Of a stretch of DNA of 64,000 nt, positions 9,677 to 18,253 are shown piece after piece. The first letter of the stretch is position 1, and every line of letters starts with the position of its first letter. The DNA lies in contig JAJZCW010000007.1 in assembly GCA_021828865.1 (NCBI GenBank), positions 62,001 to 126,000 on the forward strand, given 5' to 3'. Origin of the DNA: Bacillota bacterium (GTDB lineage Bacteria; Bacillota; Bacilli; Alicyclobacillales; SLC66). The notes beneath the pieces were generated by a model. That model worked only from the letters and a program-made list of their open reading frames with translations. It made no database searches and was not told the DNA's origin. The position numbers were made by a program, and so were the translations under genes.

Positions 9677-10942
9677 ATGACCCATAGACGAACTGGCGTG
9701 ATAGCCTCCCTGTTGCTGATCTCATCGCTTGTCACTAGTCAAGCCACTGCTTCAGCCTCTACTGCCATCCCTAAACTGCAGCTACAACCGCAGCAATTTA
9801 AGGGACTCGGTGATATTGCACTGCTCATTGGCAACGATGGCATCAGTGGAAGCAACTTGTTTACATTACTCAATTTCCATCAATCTACTCGCTCTTATTT
9901 TGTGCAAAGCCACGTCATTGCGGCGTCTTTTTCAGGGGATGGACTATGGATGTCCACTTCGGTCATCCAAAACAACCAAATCCAAAACTTTTTGGTCAGC
10001 TCCAATGGTAAAGCGAAAACCAACCTGGGATCCGCGCTATACGCAGGGACGTTTGTTCCCCATGGACATACTTACTATTACAGTACAATGAGAGGAAAGT
10101 TCTACCAAGTCACTCCTCCTGCCAATCCGGTAGAAATTCCGATCAAGTTACCGCCAAATAGTCGAATCACAGGGATTTCCTTCTTTAACCAACAACAGGC
10201 GCTGCTATCCCTCACCTTAAACGACAACCATTACACTGAGGACTATGATCAAATCGCCATCTGGAATGTTGGTTCAACTTCCCTATCGCCCCTCATCAAA
10301 AGCACCCCACCTAATGGACTGATACTGGGGCCTTGGCTTAACCAAACGGCATTTTTTTATTGGTATGATCCATACCATTCTGCCTCGATTGCAGCCGATG
10401 GTTTGCCTCTTTATGTTTACCAAAATGGCAAATCCACGCTGGTCTCCCACACATATGCCAGTGCGAATTCCGTCTTACCTGTGAACGGGAAAAGTGCTAT
10501 TATTTGGCAAAACTACAGTCGCTCTTATTTCCTAGGCGATCAAGAATCACTCATTTTTTGGCCCCATCGCTCGATGAAGGTACCAACCCCAAAATTAGCA
10601 ATGTTTCCAGCGCTAAACCCGAGTCACACCCAAATGGCGGTTGTTCTTGGCAAAAAGCAACCTGTCAATCAACTCGCAAGCGGAACCGCCATCAATCGTT
10701 GGTTTTCCAGTCTGCAATTGGGCACTATTTCTTTACCTAGCCATTCACTGAACATATTAAAAAATGCAGGGACCGGAGTGATGAGTCCTGCATTTGATGC
10801 TTCTGGCAAACGAATCGTTTACGCTCTGACCAATCAGGCAGCCTGGATTAACGCGAACGGTCAAGGGACTAAACACGTCTTCGCCAGTGTCATCCCCTCC
10901 TCAGCACAAAACGAACTGCAAATTGTCTCCTATTTGCCATAG
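9677..10942 (+). CDS. secreted hypothetical protein, possible beta-propeller
   Basis: The 421-residue product has a Sec signal peptide: basic MTHRRTG, a hydrophobic core VIASLLLISSLVTS and an Ala-rich cleavage region around residues 24-29. The mature part has no cysteine-rich or catalytic motif. It contains many short segments of alternating beta pattern (GDIALLIGNDG, SFSGDGLWMS, NPSHTQMAVVLG, FDASGKRIVYAL) that resemble the blades of WD40/TolB-like propellers. No lipobox is present, so it is probably released or wall-associated. It is a single-gene unit ended by a bidirectional terminator. Function unknown. Confidence 0.6.
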   Translation: MTHRRTGVIASLLLISSLVTSQATASASTAIPKLQLQPQQFKGLGDIALLIGNDGISGSNLFTLLNFHQSTRSYFVQSHVIAASFSGDGLWMSTSVIQNNQIQNFLVSSNGKAKTNLGSALYAGTFVPHGHTYYYSTMRGKFYQVTPPANPVEIPIKLPPNSRITGISFFNQQQALLSLTLNDNHYTEDYDQIAIWNVGSTSLSPLIKSTPPNGLILGPWLNQTAFFYWYDPYHSASIAADGLPLYVYQNGKSTLVSHTYASANSVLPVNGKSAIIWQNYSRSYFLGDQESLIFWPHRSMKVPTPKLAMFPALNPSHTQMAVVLGKKQPVNQLASGTAINRWFSSLQLGTISLPSHSLNILKNAGTGVMSPAFDASGKRIVYALTNQAAWINANGQGTKHVFASVIPSSAQNELQIVSYLP

Positions 10943-10944
10943 AA

Positions 10945-10989
10945 AAAACCCCCGCAAGGCAAGACTAAATTCCTGCGTGCGGGGGTTTT
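10945..10989. terminator. bidirectional intrinsic terminator
   Basis: A 12 bp perfect stem (10945-10956 and 10978-10989) with A-rich and T-rich flanks lies between two convergent genes, the secreted protein and the NCS1 permease. Confidence 0.85.
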
Positions 10990-11000
10990 GTTGTGGATGG

Positions 11001-12410
11001 TTAAGCCGCTTTGCTATTCTTTTGAACCGCTGAATTGTTACCGAAACGGCTGAAAATCGCATAGAGGATCATCGCGACCACAAAACTCACATAGTAGGAA
11101 ATATCGCCAATTTGTGGATAGGCTTTTGCGATGGGCCCGATCAAAAGTGACTGGTTAAAGAATGGATAAGAAGCAATGATCGCAATAATAAACGCGTATA
11201 CCCCCGCTTTTACTTTACCGCTACCTTCATAGAACTGATCCACTTCATCCCGCCGGCGCCTGTACATCATGTAGTCAGTAACAACGATTGCGAGCCACGG
11301 GCTGATCCAATACGCAAGAAGCAACAAGAAGTTGCTGTAATTTTCATAGTAACCGCTGGTTCCTCCAAGGTAGGAGAGGATTCCACCGAGCACGCCGATG
11401 ATGAGCGCAGCAATCCACCGTTTAGGCGCAATTGCCCGCATCCACTTGACGTCAATCGCTAGCAGCGACAATGAACCGGAATAGATGTTGAGTACATTGG
11501 CAGTAACCGTACCGAGCATGATCGCAATCATGGTCACCACCACAATCGGATGGGGCATGAGACCCGATACTAAATCGGTAGGTTTGCTGATGTTGGGGTT
11601 GACTGTGGCGAGTCCTGCGCCGAGCAGTTCCAGCCAAACTGCAGGGATAAAGTTACCAAAGAAGGCAAAGCTGAACGCTTTTTTGTTCGGAGTATCTTTT
11701 GGCAAGTAACGACTGTAATCCGAACTGAAGGTCAGCCATCCCATCATATAGGACAAGGTGGTACCAATGGTCAGGATAATGGAACCTGCCGTGCCACTGA
11801 ATAAAAATGCTTTAGTATTTTCAACGACATCAAAGTGAATATGGCTCAGGGCATAGAGCGTTGTGATAATAAAAATGACAGCTAAGAAGATTGCCGCAAT
11901 CTTTTCAACAAAGTGAATCAAATTGTGTCCATAAATGCTGACCACAGCCTGGATGGCCACCATGATGATCAAATCAGGCACAAAACCAATGGGAAGAAGC
12001 CATTGTAGCGCATAAACTCCTAGGACCGTATTGACCGCATACCAGCCGACACCGGCAATGAAGTTGAATAGAGATGGAATAAAATTCCCGTAAAATCCGA
12101 ACGCTGCGCGAGATTGAATGAGTTGCGGAATCCCCCAGCGATAGCCAAATGTAGTTAAGAGGCCAATAAAAAATGCACCCAGTGCAGTTCCGATGATAAT
12201 CGAGATGGCTGCTTGAGTCATATTTAAACCAAACAGTCCCACGGATAAGACGCCAAGCGTGAGTGTTGCAAATTCCAGGTTGGCGCTGAACCAGAGCGTG
12301 AAAATGTTCCGCGGTTTACCGTGTCTTTCTTTTACGGAGATCGGGTCAATGCCGTGAGGTTCAACGTGCAGTACCTCATCACCATAAAATTCAGTCGATT
12401 GCGCCTCCAT
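11001..12410 (-). CDS. NCS1 family nucleobase:cation symporter (cytosine/purine permease)
   Basis: A 469-residue inner-membrane transporter with about twelve hydrophobic segments. The N-terminal region WFSANLEFATLTLGVLS and the following GTALGAFFIGLLTTFGYRWG, SRAAFGFYGN and NFIAGVGWYAVNTVLG are typical of nucleobase-cation-symport-1 proteins such as cytosine permease and allantoin permease. Later segments include GWLTFSSDYSRYLP, a family signature in helix six. The substrate cannot be read from sequence alone. A PurR-like operator pair upstream (12476-12519) argues for purine or a related base. It is a single gene, reading towards a shared terminator. Confidence 0.88.
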   Translation of the reverse strand: MEAQSTEFYGDEVLHVEPHGIDPISVKERHGKPRNIFTLWFSANLEFATLTLGVLSVGLFGLNMTQAAISIIIGTALGAFFIGLLTTFGYRWGIPQLIQSRAAFGFYGNFIPSLFNFIAGVGWYAVNTVLGVYALQWLLPIGFVPDLIIMVAIQAVVSIYGHNLIHFVEKIAAIFLAVIFIITTLYALSHIHFDVVENTKAFLFSGTAGSIILTIGTTLSYMMGWLTFSSDYSRYLPKDTPNKKAFSFAFFGNFIPAVWLELLGAGLATVNPNISKPTDLVSGLMPHPIVVVTMIAIMLGTVTANVLNIYSGSLSLLAIDVKWMRAIAPKRWIAALIIGVLGGILSYLGGTSGYYENYSNFLLLLAYWISPWLAIVVTDYMMYRRRRDEVDQFYEGSGKVKAGVYAFIIAIIASYPFFNQSLLIGPIAKAYPQIGDISYYVSFVVAMILYAIFSRFGNNSAVQKNSKAA

Positions 12411-12442
12411 AGTAACCTCCCTGTCACAGTAGAATTACTATT

Positions 12443-12471
12443 ACTATGCCCGATGTCCGCTATAGAGTCAA
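12443..12471 (-). promoter_or_regulatory. candidate sigma-A promoter of the NCS1 permease
   Basis: On the minus strand TTGACT (12471-12466) is followed after 17 bp by CATAGT (12448-12443), four of six matches to the -10 consensus. The start codon is 33 bp further on, with GGGAGG as ribosome site. The PurBox pair lies immediately upstream of the -35. Confidence 0.5.
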
Positions 12472-12475
12472 GATA

Positions 12476-12519
12476 AATTACGAACGTTTTAATATATTAT
12501 TGTATAAATGTTCGGTTTT
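12476..12519 (-). promoter_or_regulatory. PurR-type operator (two inverted PurBoxes)
   Basis: The Bacillus PurBox consensus is AWWWCCGAACWWT. The minus strand at 12519-12507 reads AAAACCGAACATT, a perfect match. An inverted partner, AACGTTCGTAATT (12488-12476), matches 11 of 13 positions; the two are 18 bp apart, near the 16-17 bp usual for PurR. The site overlaps the 3' edge of the ccm operon region and precedes the NCS1 promoter. This suggests purine-responsive repression of the permease. Confidence 0.65.
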
Positions 12520-12523
12520 TTGG

Positions 12524-12664
12524 CTATTCTTTGATTTCATCCAGCATTCGCTTCACATCTTCAAGTTCTAGGCGCAATCTGCGTTGGCGTTGCAACAATA
12601 TCACCACATAGACAAACGTCCCGATCCACACCACCGCTGCTGCGGAAAACAGATAACCCAACAT
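12524..12664 (-). CDS. ccmD: CcmD-like small membrane protein
   Basis: A 46-residue protein begins two bases after the ccmC stop. It has one N-terminal membrane span (MLGYLFSAAAVVWIGTFVYV) followed by a charged helix RQRRLRLELEDVKRMLDE. That is the plan of CcmD, the small protein that stabilises CcmC/CcmE and helps release haem-loaded CcmE. Position directly after ccmABC supports the call. It is the last gene of the eight-gene operon. Confidence 0.78.
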   Translation of the reverse strand: MLGYLFSAAAVVWIGTFVYVVILLQRQRRLRLELEDVKRMLDEIKE

Positions 12665-12666
12665 GA

Positions 12667-13371
12667 TCAAGATCCTACCCTTTCGTCATACTTTGCCAGC
12701 GCATTTCTTGCCAGCTCACGAAGATCGCTCAATTCATCCCGGTCTTTCGCCATCATCGTACTGATCCAAAGGATGACCGAATAAAGGCCAAGAAATACCA
12801 GGAAACTGAACAGCAGCGTGAACACCATAATGGGAGGCATGTTGAATCCCTGCGCGGTGATCACGTTAGGATGAATGCCCCGCCACCACGTCACCGACTG
12901 ATGAATGATGGGAATGTCAATAGCTGCGATAAATCCATAGACAGAAGCCACTTTCGCTGCCCGTTCACGATCTGCAATGGAGGCACGAAGCAAAATGTAC
13001 GCAAGGTACAAGAACCACAAGATCAGCGTGGTGGTAAGTGTAGGATCCCACGTCCACCAGGTATTCCATACCGCATCTCCCCAAATCGAGCCGGAAATCA
13101 GCACAAAGGTAGTGTACACGACCCCAATCTCCGCAGAGACGCGCGCCAATTGATCCCAAATCCACTTTTTTCTCACCAAATAAATCAGACCGAGTAGCGC
13201 TGTGACACCAAATGCAGTAAAGGCCACGACCGCACTCGCCACATGAAAATACATGATGCGAACGACATTGCCCATCTGCGCCTCAGGAGGCGAAGCGATG
13301 AAATCCATATACTGGCTAATAATCATGCCTATGCCAAGAAGCGCGACCAGTGTCCATTGCCATTTTTTCAT
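12667..13371 (-). CDS. ccmC: CcmC haem-handling protein
   Basis: CcmC is a six-span membrane protein that attaches haem to CcmE. The 234-residue product has about six spans and the tryptophan-rich WWD motif WNTWWTWDPTLT near residue 105 that binds haem at the outer face. Histidines in YFHVASA (about residue 45) and PIIHQSVTWWRGIH (about residue 170) fit the two conserved axial ligands. It lies between ccmB and ccmD with gaps of 2-3 bp. Confidence 0.92.
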   Translation of the reverse strand: MKKWQWTLVALLGIGMIISQYMDFIASPPEAQMGNVVRIMYFHVASAVVAFTAFGVTALLGLIYLVRKKWIWDQLARVSAEIGVVYTTFVLISGSIWGDAVWNTWWTWDPTLTTTLILWFLYLAYILLRASIADRERAAKVASVYGFIAAIDIPIIHQSVTWWRGIHPNVITAQGFNMPPIMVFTLLFSFLVFLGLYSVILWISTMMAKDRDELSDLRELARNALAKYDERVGS

Positions 13372-13374
13372 TCC

Positions 13375-14046
13375 TTACACCTCCGCAATGAAATCATACA
13401 ATAAACCAGGCAACACAAGAAACAATATGTCATACGCAGCAATCACTGCCCACCAGACGCCTTTGCCCCAATTGCCCTGAAGCATCGAAGAAGTCACTTC
13501 AACGACGCCAAGCAATAGCGGCACGCTGAGTGGGAAAATCATGATGGGCACAAGTATTTCCCGCAAGCTGCTTGTCAAGGCAAGGCTCGTCAGTAATGCT
13601 CCTACCGCCACAAACCCAAGCGTCCCCATCAGCAGCACGAGAATGATGGGCCCCCACGCCAACTGGATCGAAGTACCGAGCACCACGCTGTATAGTGGCA
13701 CCAGCACCACTTCCATGACCACTACGAAGAGCAGGTGGCTCATCACACGGGCATAAAAAAGGACGCTCCTGTCCGTTGGCACCATGGTCGCACCGTAAAT
13801 GGCGCCGTCCCATCGCTCTTTATCATCCTGCCGATTCAAGCTGAAAAGTCCTGCCATCATAATTAGCAGCCACAAAAGCCCTGCATCGGCAAAATGCGTC
13901 ATGTTACTGCTCCCATAGAGTACGAGCCCCATCAGAAACACTAGTAACAACGCAAATGACAACGAAGAGATGAAAAGCTGTTTGGTGCGCCATTCGATTC
14001 GCAGGTCTTTGCCCACCATCGACCATAACACTCGCCAAAAAATCAC
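13375..14046 (-). CDS. ccmB: CcmB haem exporter permease subunit
   Basis: The 223-residue membrane protein has six hydrophobic segments and the CcmB-type N-terminus WSMVGKDLRIEWRTKQLFISSLSFALL. With CcmA it forms the ABC unit that releases haem-loaded CcmE from CcmC/D. The conserved FSLNRQDDKERWDGAIYGA segment at about residues 73-91 is typical of CcmB. Its start overlaps the ccmA stop by four bases. Confidence 0.9.
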   Translation of the reverse strand: MIFWRVLWSMVGKDLRIEWRTKQLFISSLSFALLLVFLMGLVLYGSSNMTHFADAGLLWLLIMMAGLFSLNRQDDKERWDGAIYGATMVPTDRSVLFYARVMSHLLFVVVMEVVLVPLYSVVLGTSIQLAWGPIILVLLMGTLGFVAVGALLTSLALTSSLREILVPIMIFPLSVPLLLGVVEVTSSMLQGNWGKGVWWAVIAAYDILFLVLPGLLYDFIAEV

Positions 14047-14687
14047 TGTGAATCTCCTTCAATCAGCCTTCCTTGAGCTAATTTCACCGTTCTAACCGGC
14101 AATTCCCGAAATGCGTTCGCCTCATGGCTCACGAGCAGAATCCCTGCTCCTGCCTTTTGCAAGTTCTCGAGCCAAAAAGTCAAGAGTTGGCTACTCGCCG
14201 CATCGAGTCCATCATAAGGCTCGTCCAAAAACAGTACCTCCGGCTGATGTAAAAAAGTCCGCGCAATCGCCAACCGTTGTTTCATGCCTTTTGAAAACGC
14301 TTTAACGAGGACATGCTTGTCGCGATGCAACCTGACTTGTTCGAGCCCATCATGCACTTGCTTGCGTGCGTCTTTCAGTCCATAGATTTTTGCATAGTAA
14401 AGTAGGTTTTCCTCAGCCGTTAGTTCTCCATATAAAAAAGATTCATCAAGCAAGACACCAATTCGGGAGCGAAGCCTTGAACTGGGTCGGTTACCAAACC
14501 AAAGTACCGTCCCCTTACCAGGAGTGCTCATGCCAGCCGCCACCTTGATGAGCGTGGTCTTGCCGCTGCCGTTTCGCCCCACCATCCAAACAATTTCGCC
14601 TGCATCGATGGTCAAATCGGCCCCGTTCAACACGGACCGATGGCCTAAACTTTTTTGTACTCCAACCAGTTCTAACAGATGGTTCAT
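14043..14687 (-). CDS. ccmA: CcmA ABC-transporter ATPase subunit
   Basis: A 214-residue ABC ATPase. Walker A is GRNGSGKTT near residue 37; the signature region reads FSKGMKQRLAIARTFL and Walker B VLFLDEPYDGLD. The signature has FSKGM in place of the usual LSGGQ, a variation common in exporter-type and Ccm ATPases. It overlaps both neighbours by four bases, so stoichiometric translation with ccmB is expected. It powers release of holo-CcmE. Confidence 0.92.
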   Translation of the reverse strand: MNHLLELVGVQKSLGHRSVLNGADLTIDAGEIVWMVGRNGSGKTTLIKVAAGMSTPGKGTVLWFGNRPSSRLRSRIGVLLDESFLYGELTAEENLLYYAKIYGLKDARKQVHDGLEQVRLHRDKHVLVKAFSKGMKQRLAIARTFLHQPEVLFLDEPYDGLDAASSQLLTFWLENLQKAGAGILLVSHEANAFRELPVRTVKLAQGRLIEGDSQ

Positions 14688-15589
14688 GGTTGTTGCTCAT
14701 TTCTCATTATCGATTCCACCTGAATAACGCGTTGTTTCAGTCGTTCACGCCGATGCTTATAATCCTGTTCCTGAAGTTCACCACTCGCATAGGCCATCTC
14801 CAGATCTGCCCAGTGTTCCATTAATTCAGACTTTTGTTTGCCAAGTGCTGAGGCTGAAAACTGCTTGCGTCTCCCACCTTGTCTGATTGAAATGATGCCG
14901 ATGATCAGAACCAGTGCTACCAACAGCAAATTGCCAATAGCCTCCAAGTCCGCTACGCGTGGCCCGTACGAATTTAGCACGGGAATATTCGGAAGTGGAG
15001 GCGCCTGTCTGCCATTCGCGGTGGGAAGGAGCGCCACCGAGACAGTCCAAGAGGAATTAGCGGGAATCGCCAACCGGGCAAACTGACGGAACGCCTGGTT
15101 CCCTGACATGATCGATTGCGAGTCCGTCTGAAATCCTCCTTGCGAGGATACCGTAAGCGCCCCCTCCGGGATGACGAAAAATAGTTGTCTTACAGGCATT
15201 GGTTCCTTCCACGTCAGTTCCGTCCCATTTTGATTGAGCGGCGCGCCAAATTCCACGGCAAGCGTAGTTACACCATTCGCCTTGGCAGTAAATCGAAGTG
15301 CGCCCGATTTTGCGAGGCTGATCTGCTTCACTGAGCCAGCCACCACATGCGGATTTTGCGCACCTGTCGGCAACTGATACAAGGTGGGATACGCATGTCC
15401 ATTATTCTGGACCGTGACGGTCGCAAGCACCTGCAAGGTGCCACCGCTTTTTGAGGGTACTGCCAACACCTGTTCATTTGATATATAAAGGGCATTGCCA
15501 TTCTCTGTCTGTGCTAGCGCAGGAGTTGCCAATAAGATCACTGGCAACAAAGTGACGAAAAGCATGGCCCACTGTTTCCACTTTTTCAT
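14684..15589 (-). CDS. signal-anchored protein of unknown function in the ccm operon
   Basis: The 301-residue product has a Sec signal peptide (MKKWKQWAMLFVTLLPVILL, Ala-X-Ala cleavage near residue 27), an exterior domain of about 190 residues with beta-rich pattern, one membrane span near residue 215 (GNLLLVALVLIIGIISI), and a cytoplasmic charged helix ending LMEHWADLEMAYASGELQEQ. That last helix resembles the C-terminal tail of the adjacent CcmF. Its place between ccmF and ccmA with four-base overlaps implies a part in System I. It could stand in for the haem-lyase partner CcmI or CcmH; that is a guess. Confidence 0.6.
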   Translation of the reverse strand: MKKWKQWAMLFVTLLPVILLATPALAQTENGNALYISNEQVLAVPSKSGGTLQVLATVTVQNNGHAYPTLYQLPTGAQNPHVVAGSVKQISLAKSGALRFTAKANGVTTLAVEFGAPLNQNGTELTWKEPMPVRQLFFVIPEGALTVSSQGGFQTDSQSIMSGNQAFRQFARLAIPANSSWTVSVALLPTANGRQAPPLPNIPVLNSYGPRVADLEAIGNLLLVALVLIIGIISIRQGGRRKQFSASALGKQKSELMEHWADLEMAYASGELQEQDYKHRRERLKQRVIQVESIMRNEQQP

Positions 15590-17802
15590 GGTGTAGCCTC
15601 ACGCCTCCTTGCCAGAATCCCTTGTAATTCAATTTCGACTGCCTGCTCCAGGTCATGACCGGATAGACTGGTATCCTGCAGCTTTTTAACGGTTACTAAT
15701 TTTTCACTGCGAAGCGCCCTGTACTCCGCTTCAGTGATTTTTCCCATGTGCCAGTCATACTCCAGATCGCGTAAATCTTTATAGAGCAAATCCTTCTCTT
15801 CTTCACTCACGTCTTCGCTCTCAGTCAGTCGACGTCTTCGCTCAGGCCATAATCCGATGAGTGTTCCCACGATGTAAAGATAGCCACCGTACCAGATAAA
15901 ACTGACAAGTGGATTGATATGGATTTCAAACAAAGCCTGTCCAGTATTGTAATCCGCACCGTCTAACACCGCATATAAATCAGTAAAAGAAGTACTATAC
16001 AGACCAATATTAGTGGAAGGGGAATCTCCATTTTCAAAAAAGGATACACTTGGTTGAAGCACGCCAAATAAATGTCCAGTACGGGCATTCGTGACAAGAA
16101 GTGATCCGATCAGCAGCACCTGTCCAGGTTGATGGGAGGTATTGAGTCCGTGATACTCGAAATCGTAATTGCCAAGCCTCACAGTTTGACCCGGCTTCAG
16201 ACTGATCGTCTGCTGCTTGGCATAACCGCCTGAACCTGCAAAGCCAATCACCATGACGAGCACCGCAATGTGAACAATGTACCCGCCGTAACGCCTGCGA
16301 TTTTTTGCGACGAGCCGCCAAAGGGAAATGCCAAACCCTTCTTTAGTAATCTCACTTCGTGCCTGTACCCCTGCCAAAAACTCTTGCAAAATGACGACGA
16401 GCACAAAAAATGCAACGACCAGCGTGAAATAGGACAGCGCCCCTTGGTAGGCAAAAATCCGCAAAATCACACCTAAAATCAAGGCTGCAAGCGCCGGCAA
16501 ACGCAGCAGTTTCAATGTTTTTGAAAGGCTGGCCTTGCGCCAGGCAAGCACTGGCCCAACCCCCATCCAGAGGATCAAGACTACACTGATCGGGAGCACC
16601 ACCGCATTGTAAAATGATCCGCTCACCATCATGGAATTACCGGTAACCGCCTCCGAAACAAGCGGAAATACCGTGCCCCAAAACACCGCAAACAAGATAC
16701 CGATAAATAACACATTGTTGAATAAAAAACCGCTTTCCTTTGAAACGGCCGACTCGAATCTGGTACTGCTGCGAAGCACCGGGGCATGCCAAGTGATCAA
16801 CCCTACGGCCAGCACGAACATGATACCGACAAAGGTGAGAAAAACCGTCCCCATTTCCCCATTTGCAAAAGCGTGAATCGACCATAGCAGCCCGCCTCGG
16901 GTAAGCGCGGTGCCAAAGAGGGTCAACAGGTACGTCAGGCTAATCAATATGACATTCCAGAACTTGAACATATTTTTACGCTCTTGAATGATCGCAGAGT
17001 GCAAAAAGGCGGTGGCCGCCAGCCACGGCATCAGCGCCGCGTTTTCAATCGGATCCCACGACCAGTATCCGCCCCACCCCAGTTCCTCATACGACCAATG
17101 TGCACCGTAAATAATGCCACAACTGAGAAACAGCCATGAGATCAGCGTCCATTTGCGAGTAGCACGAAGCCATGCGGCATCGGATTTTTTTAGGATGAGC
17201 GCCGCCATTCCATAAGCAAAAGGAACGAGGAACCCGACATAACCAAGATACAGGTTGACCGGATGAACGGTCATTCCGGGATTTTGCAAAAGTGCATTAA
17301 GCCCATTTCCGTTGATTGGTGGATGAGGAAGTGTCACAAAGGGACTTGCAAAGAAATTCAGAACGATGACAAAAAAGAAAATGACAAATGACATGATGGC
17401 AGAAACAACGGGCAACAACTTTTCGCTGCCTTCATGACGGGTAAATCGCACTACCAGCGCATAAAGGCTGGTGATGAGCAGCCAAAAAAGAAGTGATCCT
17501 GCATTGCCTCCCCAGAACGCGGCAATCCGATAAACCAGTTCCAACCCTCTACTCGTATAGTCTGCTACATAGGCATAATGAAAATTCAATGTGATGAGCA
17601 GTGTCAGCAAACACAAAGAAGCGACGAGCGTCAGCACAAATTGAAGCACGGTGCCGAGTTTCGCCAGCACGCTTAATTTCAAATTGTCATGCCTACGCGC
17701 AGACAGGATGGAGGCGATAAAAGCGTAGGGAACCACAACAAGCAGCAGGTACAACGCGCCCTGCCCAAGCGTACCGATCAAAGTCACCCCTCCTGCAATC
17801 AT
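15586..17802 (-). CDS. ccmF: CcmF haem lyase subunit
   Basis: CcmF takes haem from CcmE and attaches it to apocytochrome c. The 738-residue protein has more than twelve spans. The WWD motif WGGYWSWDPIENAALMPW is at about residue 242, and the flanking conserved histidines are in NPGMTVHPVNLYLGY and TAFLHSAII. After the last span there is an extra cytoplasmic tail of about 90 residues, with LLYKDLRDLEYDWHMGKITE, of the kind found in bacterial proteins annotated with CcmH/CcmI-like ends. The start ATG is at 17802, 24 bp after ccmE. Confidence 0.93.
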   Translation of the reverse strand: MIAGGVTLIGTLGQGALYLLLVVVPYAFIASILSARRHDNLKLSVLAKLGTVLQFVLTLVASLCLLTLLITLNFHYAYVADYTSRGLELVYRIAAFWGGNAGSLLFWLLITSLYALVVRFTRHEGSEKLLPVVSAIMSFVIFFFVIVLNFFASPFVTLPHPPINGNGLNALLQNPGMTVHPVNLYLGYVGFLVPFAYGMAALILKKSDAAWLRATRKWTLISWLFLSCGIIYGAHWSYEELGWGGYWSWDPIENAALMPWLAATAFLHSAIIQERKNMFKFWNVILISLTYLLTLFGTALTRGGLLWSIHAFANGEMGTVFLTFVGIMFVLAVGLITWHAPVLRSSTRFESAVSKESGFLFNNVLFIGILFAVFWGTVFPLVSEAVTGNSMMVSGSFYNAVVLPISVVLILWMGVGPVLAWRKASLSKTLKLLRLPALAALILGVILRIFAYQGALSYFTLVVAFFVLVVILQEFLAGVQARSEITKEGFGISLWRLVAKNRRRYGGYIVHIAVLVMVIGFAGSGGYAKQQTISLKPGQTVRLGNYDFEYHGLNTSHQPGQVLLIGSLLVTNARTGHLFGVLQPSVSFFENGDSPSTNIGLYSTSFTDLYAVLDGADYNTGQALFEIHINPLVSFIWYGGYLYIVGTLIGLWPERRRRLTESEDVSEEEKDLLYKDLRDLEYDWHMGKITEAEYRALRSEKLVTVKKLQDTSLSGHDLEQAVEIELQGILARRREATP

Positions 17803-17826
17803 TTCTATATGAGAAGACCCCAGTTA

Positions 17827-18222
17827 TTAGTTTTTCGCCGTATATTTGGATGGACATTTAATCAGGAGATTCGTTGCTTTTAGCATCCCGTTTGGTTCCA
17901 TGGTACCAGTTACAATTACTGGCCAGCCATTCGCAAAATCACTTGGTCGCAGTCCATGATAGGCTACGGTTAGCGATGGCGCCCCTGTTTGATCCTGGAT
18001 GGCAAATTGCAGGTATTGCGTGGATGAATTCCATACCACGCTGTTCGGGGTGATTTTACCGCTCACGGTCAGCGCTTTCCCGGACTTGGGGTGTCCCTGC
18101 AACGTCTGATTGACAGTCAGGTAATAGCTCGATGCCTTCGCCACTCCCATCACCACTAACCCAACGATTACCAGTGCCACCAGCACAAAGGCAGACCACA
18201 GTTTGACACGAGTACTCAACAC
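17827..18222 (-). CDS. ccmE: CcmE haem chaperone, cysteine (CxxxY) type
   Basis: CcmE carries haem covalently on the outside of the membrane. The 131-residue protein has an N-terminal anchor and an OB-fold (LTVSGKITPNSVVWN, LTVAYHGLRPSDFANGWPVIVTGTM). In most bacteria the haem-binding motif is HxxxY; here the tail reads LLIKCPSKYTAKN, so the covalent ligand position is Cys and the motif is CxxxY. This form is known from archaea and some sulfate reducers with non-standard Ccm systems. The neighbouring CcmH-like protein also lacks its own cysteines. Confidence 0.88.
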   Translation of the reverse strand: MLSTRVKLWSAFVLVALVIVGLVVMGVAKASSYYLTVNQTLQGHPKSGKALTVSGKITPNSVVWNSSTQYLQFAIQDQTGAPSLTVAYHGLRPSDFANGWPVIVTGTMEPNGMLKATNLLIKCPSKYTAKN

Positions 18223-18253
18223 TGATCACCACTTTTCGTCAAATAATCAACAC

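Noticed and set aside
12411-12540. Purine or preQ1 riboswitch ahead of the NCS1 permease
   Set aside because: The leader from the proposed promoter to the start is only about 35 bp and shows none of the conserved aptamer sequences; the PurBox pair explains regulation better.
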